NCBI GenBank assembly: GCA_950022295.1
Contig: OX465598.1
Coordinates: 6,324,001-6,388,000 of the forward strand
DNA length: 64,000 nucleotides
Direction: 5' to 3'
From: Bromus sterilis
Lineage: Eukaryota > Streptophyta > Magnoliopsida > Poales > Poaceae
Position numbers and translations under genes: made by a program. The notes beneath the pieces are model-generated. The model ran no database searches, was not told the DNA's origin, and saw only the letters and a program-made list of their open reading frames with translations. Below, piece after piece: positions 1 to 10,594 of the stretch. Every line of letters starts with the position of its first letter. Position 1 is the stretch's first letter.

Positions 1-788
1 CTTCCTCGGAACCAAAACACATAGTTTTCACCAACTCTCATATCAATCTTCTTCACAAACTCCATCCAGTTTGTTGTTAACATGACACCACTTGTCAGTT
101 TTGCTTTCACCTTTGACTTGCTCATTACAACCTTAACTTTCAGTAGTTCTGTATTATTGGAATAGACTTGAATGAATCCTGGTAGTTGAAGATGTGGTAC
201 AATGTGCTGCATGCTGAAGCTCCTCGAAAAGTACTGCATGCATCATGAATTTTTCTATGTCAATCCCTGAAGTAGTAATGTATATGTGACAAGTCATATG
301 TAGTGAAAATGAAATCTTTACCATTTTTCCTTTGCCTTTGACTATATTTGATTTATTGATTGTGCACACATAGAATGGTTTTCTTGGCAGGTGCTTATCA
401 ACCATCGCCTTGAGTGTAGCAAATTCTGCATCATCCATCGATACGCGGTTGCCGTACTGGCAGAAACATTCAAAGTCTTCCTCGTCATTAATTCCAGGAC
501 CTTAAGAAAACACAATCGAACGTAAGCAGGAGGAGTACAATTAACTGAATTTAATGCATACGTATTTTATGAATGATACGTACCTCTTATGTGCTGCTTT
601 CCACCCGGCAAACGAGAAGCACTAAGACGATGAGCCCGAGCAGACATCACCACCTGTCTCAAAATCATTATGCAACGCCAGGATAATTAGGTTAACCTAC
701 ATCTTAATGGTTGCAAAATAGGAGACAGCGGGCGGATCATCTAGTGTACGGCAGCGGACTACTGAAGGCGAGAACATACCTGATCCAT
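1..788 (-). CDS. B3-domain DNA-binding protein (REM-like), 5' part only
   Basis: Partial gene running off the left edge. Proposed coding exons on the minus strand are 788-780 (Met-Asp-Gln), 653-584, 500-322 and 233 to beyond 1. All junctions have GT/AG and the frame stays open. After a ~60-residue acidic leader the protein reads HLPRKPFYVCTINKSN, then a MYFSRSFSMQHIVPHL segment, and ends near the edge with GVMLTTNWMEFV...MRVGENYVFWFRG. This is the order of a plant B3 fold: the N-terminal strand, the strand and helix, and the closing G-W-x-x-F-V...GD/EN..F-x-F motif. B3 proteins of the REM group bind DNA in the nucleus and often carry several B3 domains; more could lie beyond the edge. The start at 788 depends on a 9-nt first exon; the in-frame Met at 647 is an alternative. 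Specific targets cannot be inferred. Confidence 0.7.
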
Positions 789-1040
789 GTGCGTATGCGG
801 TCTCCGATGACGACTATAGGAGTAGATCGTGATGGTCGTCTGTCGGCGGAGGTGTTGAAGATGACCAAGATGCGCTCTAGGTCGTCGAGGGGTCGTGGAT
901 TACGTGGTTACGTGATTTGCGGGACGAAATCCTACCTTTATGACATATCGGCAACTAACCCTAGATTGTGGTGCGCGGTTGGGCTGGCCCATGTACGTAT
1001 GACGGCACGATAAAAAAACAATTGCATATACCGCTCAAAA
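789..1040 (-). other. Upstream region of the B3 gene
   Basis: This is the 5' flank of the B3 gene, between its proposed start codon and the AT-rich repeat array. The part next to the start is moderately GC-rich and probably includes 5' UTR. I see no clear TATA box. A small open frame on the plus strand (711-1013) has no recognisable domain and overlaps the first exon of the B3 gene, so it is treated as chance. Confidence 0.3.
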
Positions 1041-4000
1041 AAAGTCTATTCCATATATTTTTTGGGCAACTACCCCTATTTCAAATTTTAATTATTTTGA
1101 TAAAATCATCTTAAACTCCATCAAAACTCATGTGTACTATTTTTCATTGCCACTAGTACATAAATGATGACTCCATGCAAGGGTATTCCTTTTTTTGACT
1201 TATTTTTCATTTTTTTTGTTTTTTTTAACTGGCAAAATTTGAGACCATACAAATTAGTTGAAAGGTTTGGAATTTTTGAAAATTAACAACTTTTCTATGA
1301 TATAAGCACTACTTCTCTACCCCAAAATGATTTTTTGGAAAACATTTAAACACAATATCAACCACTTGTAGTTCAAATTTGAATTACTGTGGGAAAATCA
1401 TCGTAAACTCCATTAATGTGGGAAATTAGCTACACATGGAGAAAATTCATAAACTTTGGGAAGCATCCCTCAAATATGATCTAGTTTGTGTGAAAATTGT
1501 CTGGTTCACTTTTGGCAATTATTTCTTGCACCTCCTTCACAAAAAGTTGCTTCTGTAGGGCAAAAAAAAAAAGAAAAATGATTTTTTTTTAAACAAAATG
1601 AAACAAAAGTTGCATGACATTGTTTCCCATGCCAACATGCACCAATGCTCCAAGTTTGGGGTAAATATCAGAAACCATGCCATGGAATTGCTCAAAAACT
1701 AGCTCCTTTGGCTTGAAACCTATAAATGTTCATACGTGATACACCTCGTTGTGAAGGATCATTTTCAAAAGTTTATGAAAACTCAAGTCTAATATTTTTC
1801 ACGGCAAGTAGTACATAAATGATGACTGCATGCAATGGGATTCCTTTTTTTGATTTTTTTTGATTTTTTTGATTTTTTTCAAAAACTGGCCAAATTTGAT
1901 AGCATGGCAATCACTTGAAAGGTTTGGAATTTTTTGAAAAGTAACAACTTTTCTATGATATAAGCACTACTTCTCTACCCCAAAATTATTTTTTGGAAAA
2001 CATTTGAACACAATATCAACCACTTGTAGTTCAAATTTGAATTACTGTGGGAAAATCATCGTAAACTCCATTAATGTGGGAAATTAGCTACACATGGAGA
2101 AAATTCATAAACTTTGGGCAGCATCCCTCAAATATGATCTAGTTTGTGTGAAAATTGTCTGGTTCACTTTTGGCAATTATTTCTTGCACCTCCTTCACAA
2201 AAAGTTGCTTCTGTAGGGCAAAAAAAAAGAAAAATGATTTTTTTTTAAACAAAATGAAACAAAAGTTGCATGACATTGTTTCCCATGCCAACATGCACCA
2301 ATGCTCCAAGTTTGGGGTAAATATCAGAAACCATGCCATGGGATTGCTCAAAAACTAGCTCCTTTGGCTTGAAACCTATAAATGTTCATACGTGATACAC
2401 CTCGTTGTGAAGGATCATTTTCAAAAGTTTATGAAAACTCAAGTCTAATATTTTTCACGGCAAGTAGTACATAAATGATGACTGCATGCAATGGGATTCC
2501 TTTTTTTGATTTTTTTTGATTTTTTTGATTTTTTTCAAAAACTGGCCAAATTTGATAGCATGGCAATCACTTGAAAGGTTTGGAATTTTTTGAAAAGTAA
2601 AAACTTTTCTATGATATAAGCACTACTTCTCTACCCCAATATTATTTTTTGGAAAACATTTGAACACAATATCAACCACTTGTAGTTCAAATTTGAATTA
2701 CTGTGGGAAAATCATCGTAAACTCCATTAAATGTGGGAAATTAGCTACACATGGAGAAAATTCATAAACTTTGGGCAGCATCCCTCAAATATGATCTAGT
2801 TTGTGTGAAAATTGTCTGGTTGCACTTTTGGCAATTATTTCTTGCACCTCCTTCACAAAAAGTTGCTTCTGTAGGGCCAAAAAAAAAGAAAAATGAATTT
2901 TTTTAAAACAAAATGAAACAAAAGTTGCATGAAATTGTTTCCCATGCCAAGATGCACCAATGCTCCAAGTTTGGGGTGAATATCAGAAACCATGCCATGG
3001 GATTGCTCAAAAACTAGCTCCTTTGACTTGAAACCTATAAATGTTCTTACCTGATACACCTCGTTGTGCAGGATCATTTTCAAAAGTTTAGGAAAACTCA
3101 AGTCTAATATTTTTCACGGCAAGTAGTACATAAATGATGACTCCATGCAATGGGATTCATTTTTTTGACTTTTTTTCATTTTTTTTGTATTTTTTCAAAA
3201 ACTGGCCAAATTTGAGACCATGGCAATTACTTGAAAGGTTTGGAATTTTTGAAAAGTAACAACTTTTCTATGATATAAGCACTACTTCTCTACCTCAAAA
3301 TGATTTTTTGGAAAACATTTAAACACAATATCAACCACTTGTAGTTCAAATTTGAATTACTGTGGGAAAATCATCGTAAACTCCATTAAATGTGGGAAAT
3401 TAGCTACACATGGAGAAAATTCATAAACTTTGGGCAGCATACCTCAAATATGATCTAGTTTGTGTGAAAATTGTCTGGTTGCACTTTTGGCAATTATTTC
3501 TTGCACCTCCTTCACAAAAAGTTGCTTCTGTAGGGCAAAAAAAAGAAAAATGATTTTTTTTAAACAAAATGAAACAAAAGTTGCATGACATCGTTTCCCA
3601 TGCCAACATGCACCAATGCTCCAAGTTTGGGGTCAATATCAGAAACCATGCCATGGGATTGCTCAAAAACTAGCTCATTTTGCTTGAAACCTATAGATGT
3701 TCATACCTGATACACCTCGTTGTGAAGGATCATTTTCAAAAGTTTATGAAAACTCAAGTCTAATATTTTTCACGGCAACTAGTACATAAATGATGACTCC
3801 ATGCAATGGGATTTGTTTTTCTGACTTTTTTTCAAAAATTTTGAATTTTTTCAAAAACTGGCCAAATTTGATAGCATGGCAATCACTTGAAAGGTTTGGA
3901 ATTTTTGAAAAGTAACAACTTTTCTATGATATAAGCACTATTTCTCTACCCCAAAATGATTTTTTGGAAAACATTTAAACACAAGATCAACCACTTGTAG

Positions 4001-4165
4001 TTCAAATTTGAATTACTCTGAGAAAATCATCGTAAACTCCATTAAATGAGGGAAATTAGCTACACATGGAGGAAATTCATAAACTTTGGGCACCATCCCT
4101 CAAATACGATCTAGTTTGTGTGAAAATTGTCTGGTTGCACCTTTGGCAAGTATTTGATGCACCTG
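1040..4165. repeat. Tandem array of a ~656-bp AT-rich unit
   Basis: The anchor phrase agtacataaatgatga recurs at 1154, 1810, 2466, 3125 and 3781, giving spacings of 656, 656, 659 and 656 bases. Each unit carries the same ordered blocks: a T-rich run, a phrase about cactacttctctacc, a gtgggaaaatcatcgtaaac block, a poly-A/T stretch and ccaatgctccaagtttgg. The last unit is partial. The second and third units are close to identical, while the first and last are more diverged, as expected for recent central amplification. Open frames within it recur with the unit and have no recognisable domain. It lies 3' of the 191-aa gene and on the promoter side of the B3 gene. The family name is unknown to me. 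Confidence 0.93.
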
Positions 4166-4714
4166 TGTGAAAAGTATTAGCTACACATGCATTTTTAAGC
4201 CAAAGGAGGTAGTTTGAACATACGAGGCATATTTACAACATGCCTCATATGCATTTTTGAATGAACATATATATGCATTTTTGAAATGAACTGGTTCAAA
4301 CTATCATATTGTACTAAGGTCTGTAATTTTTTAAAAGTAAGAACTTTTCGATGATATAAGAACAAATTGTGTACCTAAATATGATTTTTTCCAAAAAAAT
4401 CATAACACAAGATCAAGGACTTGTAGTTGATTCTCTAGTGGAAAAAAATGGCAAGTGATTTTTTTTAAATCAAAATGTAACCTAGAATGCTCAGATTGAA
4501 GTCTAATGCCAACATACAAATATGTGCCAAACAGAGAACTTAGAACATACTAGCTAACATTCATTAATAAGTAGAGCAATGAAGTTCAGCATTCTCCACG
4601 CATAATGTTGCCAACAACCACACATAAACATAGTACTTCGGTACGACCTAATAGTTCACCACTACATCACGACACATTCATCAGCAAAATACAGAAGCTG
4701 ATACATATGGTGCC
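4166..4714. repeat. Diverged edge of the 656-bp array plus AT-rich spacer
   Basis: The stretch around 4318-4440 still resembles part of the 656-bp unit (a block around aacttttcgatgatataag followed by a nacaagatcaa-type phrase), but with many changes and no regular spacing. I read it as an old, decayed copy at the edge of the array. The rest, up to the stop codon of the 191-aa gene, is AT-rich and probably holds that gene's 3' UTR. No gene is seen. Confidence 0.45.
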
Positions 4715-7161
4715 TTAATTGTCGTACTGCGTCAGGACAGCTAAGAGTGCAACATGTTCGCCCTGATCACGGAGATCTTTAGCACCAGCACCCTGAGCGA
4801 TAGCCTTGACATGGGCAAGCAGACCAGACCTTTGGCCATCCCTAGGGACAGGCTTGCCTCTTTTATGGAACTTGCAGAAATAGTCTCCACTTTTGGTCAT
4901 GTAGGCAGAACATCCCTCCTTCCAGAGCTGGTCCTCCACCTGTATCGTGAATGACTTGTAGTTGTAGTCCTCCACTTCAGGTAGCTCGCCTTCAGAATCA
5001 ACTTGAAACTTGTACTGCACAAAGCCAGCATCAAACAAACATGAAAAAAGTTAGTATTCATCAATCCCATGACCAGGACAATGAGATCACCTGCATGTTT
5101 TAACAAACTCACCGGGACATCGTCATCGGTACTGCTGTCCGAGTCAGAATAGGGATAAGGCTGCTTCCTCTTCTCGCCTCTCTTGCCAATCTGTTTCAGG
5201 AACAGGAGGAATCAAGTTATATTATAGCACACAATATATAACTGTCCTACCTCATTATTAAACACTTGTTAAAGATGATGTACACTGTCCTAGCTCATTA
5301 CAAATGGAGTTAATTGCAAACATCTAAATTTGAGAGATATAAATGAATGGATGTATCTGCAATTATAAATGAATGTTAATTTGATAAATCTAAATGGATG
5401 TTATGTGCAATTATGAATGGATGTTATTTGCAAAGAACTAATTACTGATGACATAAATATATAACTGTCCTAGCTATTATGAAACACTTTTTAATAAAGA
5501 AAAGATGTACAATCACGCACAGTTCATATGAATGATCCAAGAAACTAATTGGTTATCTGCAATTATAAATGAATGTTAATTGCAAAGATCTAATTTATAA
5601 ATGGGTGTCAATTGCAAAGATACAATTTATAAATGGATTTGAATTGCAAAGATCTAAATTTTAAATAGCAAAATCAAGGATAATTAAAGCAGGGGTAAAT
5701 GGAAAATGCTAATTTAAAAATAGATGTCAATAGCTATTATGAAACAATAATTAAAGCTGAGATAACTGATACACACAGATAACAATCAATACATAATTAA
5801 AGAACTAGTTATCAAACAATAATTAAAAGAGCACTGGGTAAATCTTAAACACTTTCTTACAATGAACCAACATAGATGCATTCACACTACCAACCAAAAC
5901 CAACAACAGCACTTAAAAAAGTCACTTTATTACAGTGAATGGACTGTATTTTACCAAATTATCTACAATTGGATATGAATATGGCATCACAATATCAGAG
6001 CTAACATAAATCAGTGTGTAAATAAAATATCACAATTGTGCACAAGTTCAGGTTTTAAATATGCATATCTATTTCAAAAAACAATTTCATTACATTCAAA
6101 TACAGATAAATCACAATCAAGGATTAAGCAAGCTAGCACATAATCTTTTCAGGTTTAACCAACACAACTTCAGGTTAAACAAATGCATATCTATTTCCAT
6201 ACAACCATATCATTTCATTCAAATTCAGTTATATCACAAGCATGGATTAACAAAAATAGCACATAATCTTAAGGTTTAACTAGCACAAGTTCAGATTTAA
6301 ACAAATGCATATCTATTCCATCCAAGACACTATCCAACATGCATCTCAACAAGATGAATAAACATAATATTGAAGATCCAGAATAGAGAGAGATGCCAAG
6401 GTTAAAATTGGAGATGAAGAAACATAACATTCCTTAAGTTCAAGGGAGGAACAACAAAAATCAAGTAAACAAAGCCTAGGATATATTCTTCAGCAACTTC
6501 CATCTTCAATCCCATTTCTTCATTCTAATTCATTTATCTTAGAAGCATGGATTAACCAAACTAGCACATAATCTTTCCAGGATTAAGTTGCACAAGTTCA
6601 GTTAAAAAATGCATACATATGTTGATACAACAATTGAAATCCAAGAACGAAAGTTAACTTACTAAACTACTCCTACTGAAATATTTGACAACTGTGTATG
6701 CCACCAAACCAGCAATCAGGGCTTAATACTGAACAAAAGTACAGTGAACTTTGTTGTAATCAAAAAAATGGGAAACCCTAACGTTCCCGCCCGCGACGCT
6801 CACGCAAGCAAGTTTGACGTAAATCGAACTGCACAATACGAAACCCTAACGTTCCCGTCCCGCGACGCTCACGCAAGTAAGTTTGGGGTAAATCGAACTA
6901 CACAATACGAACCCTAACAAAAAAGAGCAGACGAAACCACCGATGGATCTACAAGATGCTTACCAGGCGCTGCTCCGATGGGCCTGCGTCGGCGCCCCCG
7001 GCGGTGGAAATGTCCGCGGCCACCACGGCGCCCGCGGCCTCTCCTTCCTCCGCCGCCAATAGGGCGGTGGCCGCTGCAAACTCCGCCTCCGCCGCTGCAA
7101 CCTCCGCCTTGGCCGCTGCAACCCTTGCCTCCGCCGCTTTGACTGCGCTTGCTGCCGACAT
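4715..7161 (-). CDS. 191-aa protein of unknown function, possible zf-XS-like finger
   Basis: Three exons join in frame through GT/AG sites: 7161-6964, 5190-5113 and 5014-4715 (stop TAA), coding for 191 residues. Residues 1-66 are Ala/Glu-rich and should form a long helix (repeats such as VAAAKAEVAAAEAEF). Residues 67-92 start basic (GKRGEKRKQ) and end acidic (SDSDSSTDDD). The C-terminal 99 residues contain YFCKFH, then about 17 residues later GLLAHVKAIAQGAG, then GEHVALLAVL. The spacing and the LL-x-H...H-x-AL pattern recall the zf-XS finger of SGS3-type RNA-silencing proteins, but the usual Cys-x2-Cys is Cys-x2-His here. A TATA box lies ~110 bp upstream. The first intron is 1.77 kb and full of repeats. 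I do not recognise the family with certainty; it could also be a transposon-borne gene. Confidence 0.65.
6045..6320. repeat. ~123-bp tandem repeat inside an intron
   Basis: The phrase atgcatatctatt recurs near 6060, 6184 and 6307, each time preceded by a cacaagttcag-like phrase and followed by a cacataatctt block. The period is ~123-124 bases. A related, looser copy lies near 6545-6615. The array sits in the first intron of the 191-aa gene. Confidence 0.75.
6773..6912. repeat. Tandem duplication of ~68 bp beside the first exon
   Basis: Two adjacent copies of a GC-rich block that starts aaaccctaacgttcccg and ends aatcgaactncacaatacg lie just downstream of the donor site of the first exon of the 191-aa gene. 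They differ by a few bases. The unit starts like a leader sequence (aaccctaac), so it may be duplicated transcribed sequence. Confidence 0.8.
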
Positions 7162-7270
7162 TGCGCCTCGATCTCGTCGGAGACTAGGAGAGGAATGGGC
7201 GGTGGAGAGGTGGTTTTTTGCCGAATTGGGGGAGAATGAGAGTGTGCGGGTGGAGAGGTTAGGGGGAACC

Positions 7271-7278
7271 CTTTTATA
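7271..7278 (-). promoter_or_regulatory. TATA box of the 191-aa gene
   Basis: On the minus strand the sequence reads CCGTATAAAAGGG, a near-consensus plant TATA box, about 110 bases upstream of the ATG at 7161. A start site about 30 bases downstream would leave a short GC-rich 5' UTR. The position supports transcription of the gene from this end. Confidence 0.6.
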
Positions 7279-8289
7279 CGGATTGACGGTTCGGTTCTCG
7301 TGTGAACGCACCGATCCGCCCACGCCGACGCTTCCGTTTCTCTCCTCTTTTTGTTTTCTTCTTCACATAATGCCACGTCCGCTCCGTCCCACGGTACAGT
7401 CAACACTACACGTCGGCTTCGGTACGAAATACCTCAGCCCCGCGCGGCCCGTATGGGTTTAATACAAATAAAGAGACCCGCTGCGGCCCTAATTGCGAAG
7501 GGTTATCATCTAATCACAGTCGTCCGTGCTTATTTGAGCCTGCTCGCTTTCACCAAGGGGGGAGCACCGGAGCAGAAGTTTTTTTTTTCATTTTTGTTAG
7601 CCTGTATTTCTTTCAACCACCCCGAAAGATGAACGTTTTCTTATTAGCCCAATAATTATTTGGTATGCAAACATTTGGTCAATTGTTAATAAAATATGGT
7701 CCAATATATTTTAAAAATAGAGTGGTTAAAAGTACATCAAATATTTGATAGTTTTTTTAAACCTACTTTTTGACACTCGAAAAATAAAAATAATTTTTTC
7801 ATGTAAAAAAATGAAATTTTTCTTTGAAAACATTGTTTGCCATTTCAATATGCACACTTTTGTAAAATATGAGATCATTTGCAAAAACTATACAATGAAT
7901 CTGGCTATAACATCAGGCATCTAGTTTGAAAGCCATGAATCTTCACACACGATAGCTCGTTTTTGAGCAGATTATTTTACGATATTTGTCGTACTATTTT
8001 TTAAAAATTGAGTCGCTCAAATTTACACCAAATATTTGATAGGTTATTCACAAAAAAACTACTTTTCGCACTCGGAAAATGAAAAATAATTTTTTATCGT
8101 GCAAAAAACAACGATGACGACATCATTTGTTTTCTAGAGCCTTTGGTGGTGACCAGCTCTTGTGGCGGCTCGACTCCCTGATTGTGTGAGCATGTTATTT
8201 TTTGGCATGGTTGATGTTAAGGCCTTGCTATGCATTTAGCTGCTCGGATTGCAAAAAATGGTGATGACAACAGATGACTTTTATTTGGT
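7279..8289. other. Intergenic sequence, no gene seen
   Basis: The first ~350 bases are promoter-like and moderately GC-rich, then the sequence becomes AT-rich. Two loosely similar blocks with cactcgaaaa/cactcggaaaa phrases, at about 7740-7800 and 8030-8100, suggest an old duplication. No convincing reading frame or RNA gene is seen. Confidence 0.4.
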
Positions 8290-9009
8290 GGTGCTTCTTG
8301 GGTACTCGATCTCGAGTTTCGGGATGACAAACTCTAGGTCTAACCCTGAATTTTGCACTTAGCAATGACGGTGTTTTTGCATTGTTATCTTGTTGAAAAA
8401 CAATTGCATGGACTTGCTATCTGGGGTGAAAAATCATAATCTGGTCTTCAACCTTGGACTCCGCAATAACGATCGATGTTTGAGTGCTATTCTCTTACTG
8501 GAGTGTTGTCTCGTTGTTTTTATGATATGATGATATAATAGTCAATGTGGATGGTCGGTGTTGTACTTCTTCGATCATGGTTTTGAGCGCATTAGAATAT
8601 TTACTTTTTCATTTGCCTAAGCATAATTTTTGTCATGTATCACTTTCCCTTTGTTGATGTTATTTTTGTGTGTGTGCATGATTTTAGTTATTTGCAAATT
8701 AGTCATGCAGAGGCCAAACATGTACTCCCTTCGTTTTAAATTAGATGACTTTCATTTGTATACGTGGAAGTATTTATTATGTTTGTAGCCTCTTGATATT
8801 TTATTCTCAGTTAAAAATTCGTCATTTATCAAGAAAAGGTAAATATATTGTCATTTCTTAGTCGCACGCCTATATCTAAAACGTTGTGTATTCTAGAACT
8901 TACGAAGTTCAGCTGCATTTTCATTTGCACAGATAGCCTAATAAAATGCTAACAAAATTACATTAATGAAGGTCATCACTAGCATGGTGTGACTTTACAA
9001 CTGAAACGG
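8290..9009. repeat. Copy 1 of a ~0.7-kb direct duplication
   Basis: This stretch shares ordered blocks with 9430-10128: ctcgatctcgag, aggtctaaccctgaattttgc, agcaatgacggtg, the aacgttgtgtattct block and catggtgtg...tttacaactgaaac. The two copies lie in the same orientation ~1.13 kb apart with modest divergence. Copy 1 carries an extra ~48 bases beginning ctcccttcgttttaaat at about 8727, which looks like a Stowaway-type terminus and is absent from copy 2. Confidence 0.75.
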
Positions 9010-9429
9010 ATACATTATATAGTTCTCTATTTTAGACAAACTTGTAATCTAGAAACCTCTTCCAAGTTACAATTCTATGGATTACACACATTAAAAAAAC
9101 ATTATGGTGCATCTATAAATTTCTATGTGATACTTTTGGTTATCTTGTTATCTTGAAATGTGGATACCATTGTAACAAAAGAATCTTAAGCATCTTGAAG
9201 TACTTTTAATAACTAAAATAACATTTGCAACATATTGCAATTTTTAGTATAGCACAAGATAATATATTTGTAATGAATGTGTGGAAAATATATGTATCTT
9301 ACTGTAAATTATCATGTTATACTTCAAAATATTAATTAAGACAATATATTAAAATGTGTGTAGTGAAAAGTATCCTATGCCTAATGATAAGAGTTATGGT
9401 GAAGCAAAAAAGTTTGGTATAAGTGACAC

Positions 9430-10128
9430 ACGTGGCTTCTCGATCTCGAGGTTCGGAATGAAAAAACCTAGGTCTAACCCTGAATTTTGCACCTAGCAAT
9501 GACGGTGTTTTTTTGCATCGTTACCTTGTTGAAACCATTGCTGATACTTGCTATTCAGGATGAAAAATCGTAATCTGGTCTTCAAGTTTTGACTCCAGAA
9601 CAATGAAGCTTGAGTGTCATACTATTCCTGGAGGTGTTGCTGCTGTGAAGAACTTTTCTCGTTGTCTTTATGATATCATGAGATAGTCGATGTGGATGGT
9701 TGTTGTTGTAGTACGTCGATCATGGTTTCGAGCGTATTGTAGTTTTTTACTTTTTCATCCGCCTACGCATAAATTTTTGTCAAAGCATAATTTTTGTCGT
9801 GTATAACTTTGCTCTTTGCTGATGTCATTCTTATGTGTTTGCATGATTTTAGTTATTTGTATCTTAGTCATACAAAGACCAAACATTTATTTATTGTGTT
9901 TGTATACTCTTGATATTTTATTTTGAGTTAAAAAAATCATCATCTATGAAGGAAAAGTAAATATAATGTGATTTCTTAGTCGCATGACTATATCTAAAAC
10001 GTTGTGTATTCTAAAACTTACGAAGTTCAGCTGCATTTTCATTTGCACAGATAACCCACTAAAACACTAACAAAATTACATTAATGCACATCATCACTAG
10101 CATGGTGTGCCTTTACAACTGAAACCAA
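9430..10128. repeat. Copy 2 of the ~0.7-kb direct duplication
   Basis: Second copy of the block described at 8290-9009. It ends ~470 bases from the stop codon of the HHP gene. It lacks the Stowaway-like insert of copy 1, so the insertion, or its loss, postdates the duplication. The AT-rich 9010-9429 between the copies holds no gene that I can see. Confidence 0.75.
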
Positions 10129-10594
10129 ACGGAAGTAATTGCATGGTCGGTCAGACGTCGTCCCAAGGAAATAGAAAGTTTTGACAAGGACAAATAGTAA
10201 CGCTTTGCCCTGCAGAATCTTTTCCCATTTTTACATTTTTCATCAGGAAACAAACAGCCATGAGCATCTCTATGTACAGGTTCTGAGCTGTAATTAACAA
10301 TTGTTCTACAGTAGTATCATCCTTGCATCAATCTTACAACTCACCACAGTAAACTGTAACAAATAGCAGCTAAACTACCACAACCAAATTAATCGATGGA
10401 TAATCTCGCAAGCAAAACGCCTTTCTTTCACTCACTCAAATCTCCTGTATCATCATCTGCATGCATTTTCACGAACGATAAATGAATGCCATTTCAATGC
10501 TAATAATCGGGTTCTGTTCATCATCTGCTGATGGAGATGCAGAGACCAACCGGAGTCTCCATTAACTACTAAGAATTTGTAGAGTAGACATGGA
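10129..10594. other. 3' flank of the HHP gene
   Basis: This probably contains the 3' UTR and polyadenylation region of the heptahelical protein gene, which is transcribed leftwards. No other feature is seen. Confidence 0.4.

Noticed and set aside
2139..3666. Repeated small open frames such as MSNPMAWFL... in the 656-bp array
   Set aside because: They recur with the repeat unit, change length with small indels and have no domain.
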